DNA of 64,000 nt from positions 1-64,000 of the forward strand of contig NZ_AWNH01000047.1 in assembly GCF_000482245.1 (NCBI RefSeq), read 5' to 3'. The stretch is from Leptolyngbya sp. Heron Island J (GTDB taxonomy: Bacteria > Cyanobacteriota > Cyanobacteriia > Phormidesmidales > Phormidesmidaceae). The notes under the pieces are model-generated. The model did not search any database and was not told where the DNA came from. It saw only the letters and a program-made list of their open reading frames with translations. Both the position numbers and the translations under genes were made by a program. Below are positions 51,751 through 62,337 of this stretch, piece after piece. The number at the start of each line of letters is the position of its first letter. Position 1 is the first letter of the stretch.

Positions 51751-51995
51751 GACTAACTCCTAATAATAGATAGCTACAGTGTAGGTAAAAGGGGCGTTAC
51801 GAATAGTTCTCTAATCTAGTAACCATATAAAGCCATGTTGCCCAGGTCGGCAACGATGATAAGTCTGACCCTGACTAGTTTCTAAGAATCATATAGGATC
51901 AAAAAGGCGATGGGAGGCTTCTATGGGTTCACCATTGTTTCTATGCTCGTGTAATGCCGAGGATACCCAGCCTAGTTTAGAAAGCTGATTGCGTC

Positions 51996-52907
51996 ATGGA
52001 AAGTTTATCTCAAATGCGTTCCGGCAGTGCTGCTAGACCTGAGATTGTTCAGCTGCCTGATTGGCTGAGGCGACCGATTGGTCGAGCCAGTGAGCTGTCG
52101 ACGGTACAAAAAATCATTAAACAACGGCAGATCCATACGATTTGTGAGGAGGGCCGATGTCCCAATCGAAGTGAGTGCTACGCCAATAAGACGGCTTCAT
52201 TCTTATTGATGGGACCTACCTGCACCCGTGCCTGTGCTTTTTGCCAGGTGGATAAGGGCCATGCGCCCATGCCTGTAGACCCGGAAGAACCGCAAAAAGT
52301 GGCCGAGTCGGTTAAATTGCTGGGGTTGAAGTATGTGGTGCTGACATCGGTGGCGCGGGACGATTTGCCGGATCATGGCGCTGGCTGGTTTGTGGCGACG
52401 ATGACGGCTCTTCGTTCTGTCAGTCCAGATACTCAAATCGAGCTGCTCACCCCCGATTTTTGGGGGGGGCCTAATCCTGTAGAAAAGCAGCGTCAGCGGC
52501 TCAGGGTGATCGTGGTGGCAAAGCCTACTTGCTTTAATCACAATGTGGAAACGGTTGAGCGTTTACAGGACCCGGTGCGGCGTGGGGCTAAGTATCGCCG
52601 TTCCCTAGAAGTATTGCGCTATGTGAAAGAGCTGGATGCGACGATTCCTACTAAGTCGGGTCTGATGCTAGGCCATGGTGAGACTGAGGATGAACTGGTG
52701 CAGGCGATGAAAGATTTACGGGCTGTGGGGTGCGATCGCATTACCCTGGGCCAATACATGCGGCCATCCCTGGCCCATCTGCCAGTGCAGCGCTATTGGA
52801 CTCCTGAAGAATTTGACCAGCTGGGGGAAATTGCCCGTGGTTTGGGATTTTCTCAAGTTCGTTCAGGGCCGTTAGTGCGTAGTTCCTACCACGCGGGTGA
52901 GGAATAA
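51996..52907 (+). CDS. lipA: Lipoyl synthase
   Basis: LipA is a radical-SAM enzyme that inserts two sulfurs into octanoyl groups on lipoyl domains of dehydrogenase complexes and GcvH. The 303-residue sequence has the auxiliary cluster motif [12 protein letters not shown] near residue 49 and the radical-SAM CTRACAFC near 73. The family blocks [13 protein letters not shown] and [11 protein letters not shown] are also present, the last with the conserved C-terminal Ser. Cyanobacteria often have two LipA copies; the other is not in this window. The DUF3122 gene converges on it four bases after the stop. Confidence 0.94.
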   Translation: MESLSQMRSGSAARPEIVQLPDWLRRPIGRASELSTVQKIIKQRQIHTICEEGRCPNRSECYANKTASFLLMGPTCTRACAFCQVDKGHAPMPVDPEEPQKVAESVKLLGLKYVVLTSVARDDLPDHGAGWFVATMTALRSVSPDTQIELLTPDFWGGPNPVEKQRQRLRVIVVAKPTCFNHNVETVERLQDPVRRGAKYRRSLEVLRYVKELDATIPTKSGLMLGHGETEDELVQAMKDLRAVGCDRITLGQYMRPSLAHLPVQRYWTPEEFDQLGEIARGLGFSQVRSGPLVRSSYHAGEE

Positions 52908-52911
52908 ACGC

Positions 52912-53412
52912 CTATTCAATTGTTTGCGCTACCAGTTCTCGCCATTCTTTCACTGCGTAGGGCGGCACAATAATTTCGCTAGCGGCTTTACCCTGCAACG
53001 GAACTGCCAAGGTCAATGGGATCGCTTTCTGCAAATCGGTCATGACATCCGTAACGTCATACTGATTGGTGTTGCTGGGTAAAGCGGGGGTAGGAGGATC
53101 AAGTTTGGGATTGGCCTGCCACCTGAAGGCTGTGCCGGTGTCGATGGTTAATGGCTTTTGGGGGGCGATATCCACAACACCGGGGAAGCCCACCAAGCGT
53201 AGATACATGCCTTCTAGTCCGTCGGGACGGTAGCGTTTGAATAAAATGGCCTGCCAGGAAAGGTCATTACGATCGCGCAGGCTTTGTTGAGATCGCACCG
53301 TTGTTTGCCCTGGACGCTCATGATACACATGTACCGAGGCTAATGCCGGAGGTGTGGCCAGAAACAAGTGCACACACAGACAAACAACAACGCCAACCAG
53401 CCGCAAAACCAT
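52912..53412 (-). CDS. DUF3122 family exported protein
   Basis: This 166-residue protein begins with a cleavable-looking signal peptide (LVGVVVCLCVHLFLATPPALAS, cleavage near ALA-S at 26). The mature part, VHVYHERPGQTTVRSQQSLR then WQAILFKRYRPDG and LRLVGFPG, is the cyanobacteria-specific DUF3122 pattern. Function is unknown. It would lie in the periplasm or thylakoid lumen. It is convergent with lipA. Confidence 0.85.
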   Translation of the reverse strand: MVLRLVGVVVCLCVHLFLATPPALASVHVYHERPGQTTVRSQQSLRDRNDLSWQAILFKRYRPDGLEGMYLRLVGFPGVVDIAPQKPLTIDTGTAFRWQANPKLDPPTPALPSNTNQYDVTDVMTDLQKAIPLTLAVPLQGKAASEIIVPPYAVKEWRELVAQTIE

Positions 53413-53524
53413 GGAATCTACTCAGTTCATAAGGTCTCTTTTAGGATAAATCCAGAGTCCGGTGGATGCAGCCTGATCCAACGTGAAGACATTCCCCCAT
53501 AAAACCTCGCCACGTTGCATGGAC

Positions 53525-55069
53525 CTAGAGTTTGCTCAACGCATCCAATACGAGACGATAGCGAGTAGCCTCATTATTGGTCAGGTAGAGACTGCCTGCT
53601 TGTTCCAGGTCAGTGATGGCAGCCCCTCGATTGCCCATACGTGCATTGGTAATGCCACGATAGTAAAACACATCTGGATCTAAGACATTGGCGGTAATGA
53701 CAGTAGAAAAGTCTGTGTAAGCGCTCTGGTAATTGCCTGTTTCATAGTGGAGGCGACCACGGTTGGCATATGCTTCCCACTGGGTATTGTCCAGATCGAT
53801 GGCGGTGCTGTAGTCGCCCAGGGCGCTAAACCGATCGCCAAGTTCGGCAAAAGCATCTCCCCGCGCTGTGTATAAGGGGGCGTATGCGGGGTTTAGGGCG
53901 AGGGCGGCGGTAAAGTCTGCGATCGCAGCTCGCTGTTCGCCTATTTGCAAACGGACCTCGCCTCTCTGGTAATAGGCCCCAGCCGAATCTGGCGATAGGG
54001 CTAGCACCTGACTAAAGTCGCGAATGGCGGCAGTCGTATTGCCCAATGATGCATAGACCTGTCCACGAAATAAATAGGCATTGGCATTACTGGGTGCTAA
54101 CGCCAGCACCTGATTCAGATCGGCTATAGCGGCCTGGGGCCGATCTTGGGAAATCAGTACAAAACTGCGGTTATAGTAGGCTTCTGCATTGGTGTCATCC
54201 AACTCAATTGCCCGGTTAAAATCCCTGAGCGCTGCACTGGTTTCGCCCATAGTGTAATAAGCTGCTCCCCGGTTGAGAAAGGCTTCTGGGTAGTTTTCTT
54301 GCAGAGTGATAGCTTGAGTAAAATCGGTAATGGCTCTGTCAGAATTGTTGAGTGCTTTGAAAACCAGTCCGCGATGAAAGTAAGCGGAGGCACTATCGGG
54401 ATCACGTTGGAGCGCATCATCCAGATATTCCAACGCGATTTGTTGATTACCCTGTTCAGAGGCGATCAGCCCGCGATAAATGTAAGCGGTCGCTATGTCC
54501 GGGTCTGTCGCGATCGTGCGGTCAAAGTCTTCGATGGCACGGTCAGTGTTGCCAAGGTCATAGTAAAGAATGCCTCGATTGAGATAGGCGGCACTATAGT
54601 TAGAATCAATCTCGATAGCCCGGTTGTAGCTATTTAGGGCGGCGGATGTGTTTTCTAGCCGTGCCAAGGCGGCCCCACGAAATAGATAGCTAGGGGCATA
54701 ATCCGCGTTTAGGCCAATGGCGGCATTAAATTCTGCGATCGCGGCTTCATCGTTGCCATTGCGATATTCCTCCAGACCGGCATTAAAGCGATCAAGATAA
54801 TTGTCTGCTGTTTCGTCTTCTTCGGGCACGTCAGCCTCATCTGCAGGGATGTCCTCAGCAGGAGTTTCATCTAGCTCCTCGGGTAAAACAGGTTCTATAA
54901 ACGCTGGCTGGGCTGCTGGCGGCGCTTCCGCTTCAGGTTCTTGAAAAATGACGCCTTCTTCATCCAATGCTTCGACTTCAGTCGTGCTAATGATTTGAGC
55001 CATGCTAGAGGCCGGAATATTGCCCAAGAAAGCTAATGTGCTCAGACATATGAGAGCAAATCGGTTCAT
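53525..55069 (-). CDS. Exported TPR-repeat protein
   Basis: The protein has about 514 residues from ATG 55069; an ATG two codons earlier is too close to its AAGAGG ribosome site. It has a signal peptide (NRFALICLSTLAFLGNIPAS) and an acidic Ala/Pro/Glu-rich linker to about residue 85. After that about twelve TPRs follow, each near the consensus A-x-x-Y-x-x-R-G...G-x-x-x-x-A-I-x-D-F, such as SAYFHRGLVFKALNNSDRAI. It should be a periplasmic or lumenal protein-binding scaffold. The partner is unknown. Confidence 0.87.
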   Translation of the reverse strand: MNRFALICLSTLAFLGNIPASSMAQIISTTEVEALDEEGVIFQEPEAEAPPAAQPAFIEPVLPEELDETPAEDIPADEADVPEEDETADNYLDRFNAGLEEYRNGNDEAAIAEFNAAIGLNADYAPSYLFRGAALARLENTSAALNSYNRAIEIDSNYSAAYLNRGILYYDLGNTDRAIEDFDRTIATDPDIATAYIYRGLIASEQGNQQIALEYLDDALQRDPDSASAYFHRGLVFKALNNSDRAITDFTQAITLQENYPEAFLNRGAAYYTMGETSAALRDFNRAIELDDTNAEAYYNRSFVLISQDRPQAAIADLNQVLALAPSNANAYLFRGQVYASLGNTTAAIRDFSQVLALSPDSAGAYYQRGEVRLQIGEQRAAIADFTAALALNPAYAPLYTARGDAFAELGDRFSALGDYSTAIDLDNTQWEAYANRGRLHYETGNYQSAYTDFSTVITANVLDPDVFYYRGITNARMGNRGAAITDLEQAGSLYLTNNEATRYRLVLDALSKL

Positions 55070-55182
55070 AATCATTCCTCTTAACCCCGTATCTGCGTGC
55101 GTTTACTAAAACTTACCCAGAGTCAGGACGAGAGTTTCTAGTTGACCAATTAATGTTGATGTAAACAGGGATCTACGTTTTT

Positions 55183-56490
55183 ATGAAGCCGTCTTGGTTA
55201 GCGGATTTTGGACGACTGGCGATCGCAAATATCGCTTCAAATTTAATGGTCCCCTTGGCAGGGTTGATCGATACTGCATTTCTCGGGCACCTGGCCGATA
55301 TTCGTCATCTTGCCGGAGTGGCTTTGGCGACGGTGCTCTTTAACTTTATCTACTGGAGCTTTGGCTTTTTACGCATGGGCACCACCGGGCTGATCGCCCA
55401 AGCTGTGGGTAGAGGTGATGGGGCTGAGCAATGGCGTGTAGGATTACGGGCATTGATGGTGGCCCTAACGTTGGGACTGCTGATTTTAATCGTGCAAACG
55501 CCGCTGCGGCTGATCGGCTTTGCCATTCTTCAGGCTGATGTGGATGTACTGGATGCCGGTCTGGCTTTTTATCAGGGGCGAATTTGGGGGGCACCAGCGG
55601 TGCTGATGAACTATGTCCTGCTGGGCTGGTTTTTGGGGCAGGGGCAGGGACGGCGGGTGCTCGTACTCGCAGTAGTCGGTAATGGGGCGAATGTTTTGCT
55701 CGACTATTGGATGATAGTGCGCTTGGGGTGGGATAGCTACGGGGCTGGGTTAGCCACAGCTTTGAGCCAGTACGCCATGCTACTGGTGGGTGGCTTGCTG
55801 CTTTCGCGGGCGCTGCCCTGGGCTCAGATTTGGCAGCAGCGGCTGAGCTTGTGGAGCCGTCGCGCAGTTGCCAGGTTATTTCGCCTCAATCGCGACATCA
55901 TGGTACGAACCTGGGCCTTGCTGGTGAGTTTTGGGCTGTTTACTAATCTCAGCGGGGGGATGGGCACCGAGACTCTGGCTGTGAACACACTGCTGCTTCA
56001 GGCACTGATGTTGGTTACCTATTTTCTAGATGGGATTGCCTTTGCCACTGAGGCCTATGCCGGACAGTTTCACGGTCAAGGGAAAGAGTCTGAGCTACGA
56101 GCCCTGGCCAGGGTTGGCAGTGGGCTTAGTGTCGGGTTGGGGATGGGAGTTGCGATCGCATTAATCACCTTTCCCCAAGCGGTGTTTGGTTTGCTTACCG
56201 ATCACCAAACAGTTTTGACTCAGCTTAACCAATACGTCTTTTGGCTGTTACCCGTATTTAGCTTTGGAGCCATTGCCTTTATGTTAGACGGTTACTTTCT
56301 GGGGCTGACTTCTAGCATTGTTCTACGCAACTCCACTATCTTGGCCACAGGTCTAGGATTCATGCCTTTAGCTTTGATGGCCTATGTTCGAGAAAGTCCT
56401 AGTTTGCTTTGGTTAGCCATGACCTGCTTTATGGCAGTCCGAGCCTTCACTCTAGTCTGGGCTGTCCCCGCCAGTCTGAAATCCAGCTAG
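55183..56490 (+). CDS. MATE-family efflux transporter, DinF-like
   Basis: This 435-residue inner-membrane transporter has about twelve hydrophobic helices in two related halves. The N-terminus, ANIASNLMVPLAGLIDTAFL then GHLADIRHLAGVALATVLFN, is the DinF-branch MATE signature, with the conserved D of LIDTAFLG in the first helix. The second half has LVSFGLFTNLSGGMGTETLA and a long DGIAFATEAYAGQFHG stretch. It exports organic cations or metabolites using a proton or sodium gradient. It is divergent from the exported TPR gene. The substrate is not evident. Confidence 0.9.
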   Translation: MKPSWLADFGRLAIANIASNLMVPLAGLIDTAFLGHLADIRHLAGVALATVLFNFIYWSFGFLRMGTTGLIAQAVGRGDGAEQWRVGLRALMVALTLGLLILIVQTPLRLIGFAILQADVDVLDAGLAFYQGRIWGAPAVLMNYVLLGWFLGQGQGRRVLVLAVVGNGANVLLDYWMIVRLGWDSYGAGLATALSQYAMLLVGGLLLSRALPWAQIWQQRLSLWSRRAVARLFRLNRDIMVRTWALLVSFGLFTNLSGGMGTETLAVNTLLLQALMLVTYFLDGIAFATEAYAGQFHGQGKESELRALARVGSGLSVGLGMGVAIALITFPQAVFGLLTDHQTVLTQLNQYVFWLLPVFSFGAIAFMLDGYFLGLTSSIVLRNSTILATGLGFMPLALMAYVRESPSLLWLAMTCFMAVRAFTLVWAVPASLKSS

Positions 56491-56521
56491 ACACTAGTGC
56501 AATCGCTACAATTAATCTGTT

Positions 56522-56695
56522 GTAACGTGGTTCCTTACTATAGCTGAGCGTTTTGAACAAGAGCGATTGGCTCAGGAGCAGGCTCAGATTCAAATCATCA
56601 CTGCTGCACAAAATCCGTTAGACACAGGAATGCCCAAAGCGCAGATTATCAGTATTCTCAACTTGACTGCCGAACAGGCACAGCAGCTAGGCTAA
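56522..56695 (+). pseudogene. C-terminal remnant of a nuclease-like protein
   Basis: The frame reads WFLTIAERFEQERLAQEQAQ and onward to a stop after LTAEQAQQLG, about 57 codons, without a start codon or ribosome site. The charged Gln/Glu-rich helix and the short tail resemble C-termini of cyanobacterial Uma2 or Rpn-type PD-(D/E)XK proteins. It is probably a leftover fragment between the MATE and VOC genes. Confidence 0.4.
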
Positions 56696-56699
56696 ACCC

Positions 56700-57161
56700 T
56701 CACTGAGGATCGCAGCGAATTTCCAATAAGAAGCCATCGGGGTCATAGAAATAAATACCGCGTCCGGTGGGTCTACTGACAGGTCCGTGGTCGATCAATA
56801 TCTGATGCTGCTTAAGCATCTCAACAGCGTGATCAAAGAGCTCAGGTGCAATATCAAAAGCCATATGGTTGGCCCGAGTAAATTGCTGGGTTGGATCAGG
56901 ACTAGGGGGGCCTAAATCGGGTTCACCAAAAAGATCCAGGATGGTGCCATCGGGTAGACGAAAGTTAGACACTTTACCCTGGGTAACGAGCTTAACCAGC
57001 GTTTCAGGCACTTCATTGCCCGTAAGCTCATGCAGCCCCAAAATCGAGCCATAAAAGTGTCGGGATGTCGCCATATCGTTAACGTTGAGGGCAATGTGAT
57101 GGACTCCACGGAGCGTATTAGGGCTGAGTCCTGTGCTCTTTCTGTCAATTGATAACGTCAT
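56700..57161 (-). CDS. VOC-family (glyoxalase/dioxygenase-like) protein
   Basis: This 153-residue protein has the paired beta-alpha-beta-beta-beta VOC fold. The first half has LRGVHHIALNVNDMATSRHF with a metal-ligand His, ILGL and LDLFGEPD. The second half has RANHMAFDI with a second His and GRGIYFYDPDGFLLEIRCDP with the terminal Glu ligand. The substrate is unknown; homologues include glyoxalases and ring-cleaving dioxygenases. It starts divergently from metH about 190 bases away. Confidence 0.87.
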   Translation of the reverse strand: MTLSIDRKSTGLSPNTLRGVHHIALNVNDMATSRHFYGSILGLHELTGNEVPETLVKLVTQGKVSNFRLPDGTILDLFGEPDLGPPSPDPTQQFTRANHMAFDIAPELFDHAVEMLKQHQILIDHGPVSRPTGRGIYFYDPDGFLLEIRCDPQ

Positions 57162-57354
57162 GCCACTGCACCAGATTGCATTGGTCTTACTTTAGCGAAT
57201 CATTGATTGGTCGGGTTCTACGTTAGCTGCGGCTGTGTTCAGACCCAAAAACTATCGATAGCTTTCATATCCCCAAAGTATCCTGCCAATCTATGTATCA
57301 ATAAGGTCGATAATAATAGATATAGTCTCCGCTTCGTTAACTGCTTTGATAGCT

Positions 57355-60300
57355 ATGAACAGTACTTTCCTCGAACGTCTGCATAGTCCTGAACGGCCCG
57401 TAATTGTCTTTGATGGGGCAATGGGTACCAATTTGCAGGTCCAGGAACTGACTGCCGATGACTTTGGTGGGTTGGAGTATGAGGGCTGTAATGAATATTT
57501 GGTGGTCACTAAACCTGAGGCTGTGGCGAAGGTCCATCGCGATTTTTTGGCAGCTGGTGCAGACGTAATTGAAACGGATACCTTTGGCGGCAGCACCTTT
57601 GTCTTAGCAGAGTACGGACTGCAGGATCAGGCCTATGAGATGAATAAGATAGCTGCAGAATTGGCCAAGCGCTGCACGGCTGAATTTTCTACACCTGAAA
57701 AGCCTCGTTTTGTGGCTGGTTCCATGGGGCCAGGGACAAAGTTACCTACTCTGGGACACATTAGCTACGATGAATTGCTGGCAGCATTTATGGTCCAGGC
57801 AGAGGGGCTATACGACGGCGGCGTTGATCTATTTATCGTCGAGACCTGTCAGGATGTGTTGCAAATTAAGGCGGCCCTGAATGCGATTGAGGCAGTCTTT
57901 GAAAAGAGAGGCGCTCGGTTACCACTGATGGTATCGGTGACCATGGAAACCACCGGGACTATGCTGGTAGGCTCTGATATTACGGCAGTGGTCAGTATTC
58001 TAGAGCCCTACCCCATTGATATTTTGGGTCTCAACTGTGCAACAGGCCCAGATCTGATGACCGAGCATGTGAAATATTTGTCGGAAACGTCTCCCTTTGT
58101 GGTTTCCTGTGTACCAAATGCGGGACTACCGGAGAATATTGGTGGTCATGCTCACTATAAGCTGACGCCGATGGAGCTGCGGATGGCGTTGCATCGGTTT
58201 GTGGAAGATTTGGGTGTGCAGGTGATTGGTGGTTGCTGTGGTACGCGGCCTGAACACATTGCCGCACTAGCGGAGATTTCGCAAGAACTGTCTCCGAAGA
58301 CGCGAGAGATTAGAATATCGCCATATTTGACTGGGACAGACGCTTTCCTAACTTCATCTGCGGCAGGGCAGAGTCCACAACAAGTTCGCCCAGCGTTAAA
58401 CTATACGCCTGCAGCGGCTTCGATTTATGGGGCACAACCCTATGAGCAGGATAATTCGTTCTTGATTGTAGGCGAGCGCTTGAATGCCAGCGGTTCGCGG
58501 AAGGTGCGGGAGCTGCTGAATGAGGATGATTGGGATGGGTTAATTGCGATCGCAAAACGCCAGGTTAAAGAAGGAGCCCACATCCTTGACGTTAACGTAG
58601 ACTACGTCGGCCGCAACGGAGAAGCTGACATGCACGAGATTGTGTCTCGCCTCGTGACCAATGTCACCTTGCCACTCATGCTCGACTCCACCGAGTGGAC
58701 CAAAATGGAAGCTGGTCTCAAGGTGGCTGGAGGTAAGTGTATCCTCAACTCCACGAACTATGAAGACGGTGATGAGAGATTTTTCAAGGTCCTGGAGTTA
58801 GCCAAAACCTATGGTGCAGGTGTCGTCATTGGCTGCATTGATGAGGACGGCATGGCTCGTACTGCCGAGAAGAAATTTCAAATTGCTCAGCGTGCCTATC
58901 GCGATGCTCTCGAATATGGGTTACCGCCCCATGAATTGTTCTTTGATACTCTGGCGCTTCCCATTTCAACGGGCATTGAAGAGGATCGAGAGAATGCTAA
59001 AGCAACTATTGAAGCGATTAACCAGATTAAGGAGAATCTGCCCGGTGCACATTTCATGTTGGGGGTATCTAATATCTCCTTTGGTCTCAGTCCAGCTGCC
59101 CGTATCACCCTGAACTCAATGTTTTTACATGAAGCAATGCAGGTGGGCATGGATGGTGCCATTGTTTCAGCCGCCAAAATCTTACCCCTGATCAAGATTG
59201 ACCCAGACCATCAGAAGATCTGTAAAGATCTGATCTATGACAGACGAGCATTTGATGGCGATATTTGTACTTATGATCCCTTAGGAGAGCTGACAACACT
59301 CTTTGAAGGAGTCACCACTAAAGACGCCCGCTCGTCTGCATCGCTGGCAGACTTACCGATTGAAGAACGTCTAAAGCAGCACATCATTGACGGTGAACGC
59401 ATTGGGCTTGAAGATGCATTGCAGTTAGCTTTAGACAGTGACTACGAGCCCCTGAAAATCATTAATACTTTCTTGCTCGATGGCATGAAAGTTGTGGGCG
59501 AACTCTTTGGTTCTGGGCAAATGCAGCTACCGTTTGTGCTGCAATCAGCTCAAACAATGAAGGCGGCGGTGGCATTTCTAGAGCCGCTGATGGAAAAAGA
59601 AGACGGCCAAGATGACAGCGGCAAGGGTAAGTTTCTGATTGCTACGGTCAAAGGGGATGTGCACGATATTGGTAAAAATCTGGTGGATATTATCCTCACC
59701 AATAATGGCTATAAAGTGATTAACCTGGGTATTAAGCAGACCGTGGATGCAATTGTCACTGCCTATGAGGAGCACCAGCCCGACTGTATTGCCATGAGCG
59801 GTTTGCTGGTGAAGTCCACCGCTTTTATGAAAGAGAATTTGTCGGTATTTAATGAAAAGGGAATTTCTGTCCCTGTCATTCTAGGCGGTGCGGCTTTGAC
59901 ACCTAAGTTTGTCTATGGTGACTGCCAGGATACTTACCAGGGCCAGGTGATCTACGGTAAAGATGCCTTTGCTGATCTCACCTTTATGGATCGACTGATG
60001 CCAGCGAAAAAAGAAAATAACTGGCAAGATAGCACGGGTTTTATCGGAGATTATGCTCAATACAATCAGAAAGGGCGTAAAGCGATTGAGCAGGCTGAAG
60101 CTGCATTAAATGGCGGTGTTACCCCAGCAGAAAAGCAAGAGCCTGAGGTGATTGATACCAATCGCTCTGAAGCCGTTGATATTGATATTCCTCGCCCCAC
60201 GCCGCCTTTCTGGGGGACTAAAGTGCTCAATCCTGAAGACTTTGATATGGATGAGCTTTACTGGTATCTCGATCTGCAGGCATTATTTGTGGGTCAGTGG

Positions 60301-61020
60301 CAATTTCGTAAGCCCAAAGCTCAAACTCGTGAAGAATACGATGGGTTTTTAGCCGAGAAGGTCCATCCTATCCTGGCTGAATGGAAGCAAAAGGTTAAAG
60401 AGGAAAATCTGCTGCATCCCCAGCTAATTTATGGTTACTTCCCCTGTACTGCTGAAGGTAACTCTGTACACGTTTATGATCCTGCGGTTATTGAGCAAGG
60501 ACTGACGCCTCAGGATTCTGAGCCCCTGTTTACCTGGGAATTTCCGCGTCAGCGCTCCATGCGCCGTTTGTGTATTGCTGATTTCTTCTTACCCAAAGAT
60601 CAGAATCAGTTTGATGTTTTTCCGATGCAGGCGGTTACGGTTGGTCAAATTTCAGCCGACTATGCTCGCCAGTTATTTGCGGAAGATAAGTACACTGACT
60701 ATCTCTATTTCCATGGTTTGGCAGTGCAAACGGCTGAAGCCATGGCTGAATGGTGTCACGTGCTGATTCGTAAGGAGTTAGGCTACGCCGATCAAGATCC
60801 CGATAATATACGCGATATGCTGGCCCAGCGCTATCAAGGCAGCCGCTATAGTTTTGGCTATCCAGCTTGCCCCAATGTGGCTGACCAGGCCAAGCAGCTA
60901 GACATTTTGGGGGTCGATCGGATTGGCATGACTATGGATGAAAGCGAGCAGCTTTATCCTGAAGAATCAACAACGGCGATCATTACATATCATCCTGTTG
61001 CTAAATATTTCAGTGCGTAA
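57355..61020 (+). CDS. metH: Cobalamin-dependent methionine synthase
   Basis: MetH moves a methyl group from 5-methyltetrahydrofolate to homocysteine through methylcobalamin. Positions below count from TTG 57346; I prefer ATG 57355 (MNSTFLERL). The homocysteine domain has [10 protein letters not shown] and the zinc cysteines in [10 protein letters not shown] near 305. The pterin domain has [16 protein letters not shown] near 378. The B12 domain has the helical cap ([20 protein letters not shown]) and the [10 protein letters not shown] ligand-His motif near 770. The activation domain (about 900-1224) binds SAM and ends [20 protein letters not shown]. All four modules are intact. I found no cobalamin riboswitch upstream. 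Confidence 0.96.
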   Translation: MNSTFLERLHSPERPVIVFDGAMGTNLQVQELTADDFGGLEYEGCNEYLVVTKPEAVAKVHRDFLAAGADVIETDTFGGSTFVLAEYGLQDQAYEMNKIAAELAKRCTAEFSTPEKPRFVAGSMGPGTKLPTLGHISYDELLAAFMVQAEGLYDGGVDLFIVETCQDVLQIKAALNAIEAVFEKRGARLPLMVSVTMETTGTMLVGSDITAVVSILEPYPIDILGLNCATGPDLMTEHVKYLSETSPFVVSCVPNAGLPENIGGHAHYKLTPMELRMALHRFVEDLGVQVIGGCCGTRPEHIAALAEISQELSPKTREIRISPYLTGTDAFLTSSAAGQSPQQVRPALNYTPAAASIYGAQPYEQDNSFLIVGERLNASGSRKVRELLNEDDWDGLIAIAKRQVKEGAHILDVNVDYVGRNGEADMHEIVSRLVTNVTLPLMLDSTEWTKMEAGLKVAGGKCILNSTNYEDGDERFFKVLELAKTYGAGVVIGCIDEDGMARTAEKKFQIAQRAYRDALEYGLPPHELFFDTLALPISTGIEEDRENAKATIEAINQIKENLPGAHFMLGVSNISFGLSPAARITLNSMFLHEAMQVGMDGAIVSAAKILPLIKIDPDHQKICKDLIYDRRAFDGDICTYDPLGELTTLFEGVTTKDARSSASLADLPIEERLKQHIIDGERIGLEDALQLALDSDYEPLKIINTFLLDGMKVVGELFGSGQMQLPFVLQSAQTMKAAVAFLEPLMEKEDGQDDSGKGKFLIATVKGDVHDIGKNLVDIILTNNGYKVINLGIKQTVDAIVTAYEEHQPDCIAMSGLLVKSTAFMKENLSVFNEKGISVPVILGGAALTPKFVYGDCQDTYQGQVIYGKDAFADLTFMDRLMPAKKENNWQDSTGFIGDYAQYNQKGRKAIEQAEAALNGGVTPAEKQEPEVIDTNRSEAVDIDIPRPTPPFWGTKVLNPEDFDMDELYWYLDLQALFVGQWQFRKPKAQTREEYDGFLAEKVHPILAEWKQKVKEENLLHPQLIYGYFPCTAEGNSVHVYDPAVIEQGLTPQDSEPLFTWEFPRQRSMRRLCIADFFLPKDQNQFDVFPMQAVTVGQISADYARQLFAEDKYTDYLYFHGLAVQTAEAMAEWCHVLIRKELGYADQDPDNIRDMLAQRYQGSRYSFGYPACPNVADQAKQLDILGVDRIGMTMDESEQLYPEESTTAIITYHPVAKYFSA

Positions 61021-61111
61021 GCTGTGTCACAGCAAAAATTGTGTCCTTTTGTTCGTAGCCGCCAACAAAAAGTGGGTATGTTACAAATAAGTGCTGAGGG
61101 GTAAAAACGTA

Positions 61112-61151
61112 AGATTTCTACGATTGTTACTTGCTATCTAAGTAGAAATCT
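61112..61151. promoter_or_regulatory. Perfect 10-bp inverted repeat between metH and the BrkB gene
   Basis: AGATTTCTAC (61112-61121) and GTAGAAATCT (61142-61151) are separated by 20 bases, 36 bases before the next start codon. It may be an AT-rich terminator for metH or an operator for the downstream gene. Confidence 0.45.
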
Positions 61152-61186
61152 GTATTTTGAAGAAGTGTGTTGATTAGCTAGACGTT

Positions 61187-62281
61187 TTGCCAAACATTCC
61201 CCGACGAGAGACTGGTCCGCTGCACTCTGCGCTGCGTCAGACGCTATATACCACCTATTGCGAACAGCAACCGTTGCGACGGCTGTCTCGTACGTTTTCA
61301 CCACTCGAATTTATTCGTTTTCTCAGCTATATCAACTTCCACACGATTCGAGCCGTGATGCATGCAACGCTGCGGCGACGATTGCCTAGCTTAGCCTCTG
61401 AAATGGCTTACAATGCCATGCTCGGCCTTTTTCCTGGCATTCTGGCGATGTTGACCGCCATTGGCCTGGTTAACTCCTTAGAAAATACGTTTAACCGCCT
61501 GGCTATGAGTCTGAGTGAAATTGCGCCAGGGGCGGTTACTGAGCTCATTCAGGATTTTGCGGCTGAGGTTACCCAAGGGGGGAATCGGGGGTTATTTTCC
61601 TTGAGTTTTGGTATTTCTTTGTGGGCGTCATCTGGGGCCATCAGTGCAGCCATGCGTGCCCTTGATGAAATCCACCAGATTCCTGTTGAGGAGCGACGCC
61701 CCTTTTGGAAATCGCGGATTTTATCGATTGGTCTGACCATCGGTACGATCTTGCTGCTCATGACGGCTTCGTATCTTGTCTTTATTAGTGCAGGTGTTAT
61801 TAAGCTGCTGGCTCAGCAAAGTGGCGATACCGTGGGTGTATGGGTTCTGCGCGTTTGGGAATTACTGACATGGCCGCTGGCTCTGAGTATTGTGTCGTCT
61901 GCGTTTGCTTTTGTCTATCGCTTTGGTCCTAGCCGCTGGACCCGTGGCAAACCGTTGATGCCGGGAGCAGTTCTGGCCGCGCTTTCTTGGGCTCTGCTGT
62001 CAGCCTCATTCCGCATGTATGTGGCTCAATTTGGGAACTACAACAAGGTTTACGGTGCCGTTGGTACGGTGATTGTGCTGCTGCTATGGTTATTTCTGAC
62101 CTCGCTGGTGATGCTGATTGGCGATCAGCTCAATGTCATTGTTGGTGAACTGATGCTCCATAGCCCTCGTATGCCCCTTGTCCGGCGCAGGCATCACGCT
62201 CCAGCACCTCCTGGTTATCGCACCTCAAACCATTTGCCTAGCTTGGATAAGTCGACAATTAACAAAGAACGGCATCGATGA
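61187..62281 (+). CDS. YihY/BrkB-family inner-membrane protein
   Basis: This 364-residue protein has six hydrophobic segments and the family blocks ASEMAYNAMLGLFPGILAML near residue 70, LWASSGAISAAMRALDEIHQ near 147, and YRFGPSRWTRGKPLMPGAVL near 245. It ends with VYGAVGTVIVLLLWLFLTSL. The first 55 residues are a basic cytoplasmic tail. The family was once called ribonuclease BN, which is not its activity; its role in transport or the envelope is unsettled. The start is TTG 61187 without a clear ribosome site. The gene ends in a 44-bp palindrome shared with the MOSC gene. Confidence 0.87.
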   Translation: MPNIPRRETGPLHSALRQTLYTTYCEQQPLRRLSRTFSPLEFIRFLSYINFHTIRAVMHATLRRRLPSLASEMAYNAMLGLFPGILAMLTAIGLVNSLENTFNRLAMSLSEIAPGAVTELIQDFAAEVTQGGNRGLFSLSFGISLWASSGAISAAMRALDEIHQIPVEERRPFWKSRILSIGLTIGTILLLMTASYLVFISAGVIKLLAQQSGDTVGVWVLRVWELLTWPLALSIVSSAFAFVYRFGPSRWTRGKPLMPGAVLAALSWALLSASFRMYVAQFGNYNKVYGAVGTVIVLLLWLFLTSLVMLIGDQLNVIVGELMLHSPRMPLVRRRHHAPAPPGYRTSNHLPSLDKSTINKERHR

Positions 62282-62288
62282 TAACGCC

Positions 62289-62332
62289 AAAACTCCGTCG
62301 GGGCATTGCATGCAATGCCCCGACGGAGTTTT
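62289..62332. terminator. Perfect 44-bp palindrome, bidirectional terminator
   Basis: The left arm (62289-62310: AAAACTCCGTCGGGG then CATTGCA) and the right arm (62311-62332) are exact reverse complements with no spacer. In RNA it makes a GC-rich hairpin of up to about 20 bp with U-runs on both strands. It lies exactly between the convergent BrkB (+) and MOSC (-) genes. Confidence 0.9.
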
Positions 62333-62337
62333 GATTC

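Noticed and set aside
57162-57354. Possible cobalamin riboswitch upstream of metH, prompted by GCCACTG near 57163
   Set aside because: The remaining conserved elements of the B12 riboswitch core are absent, so the short match is chance.
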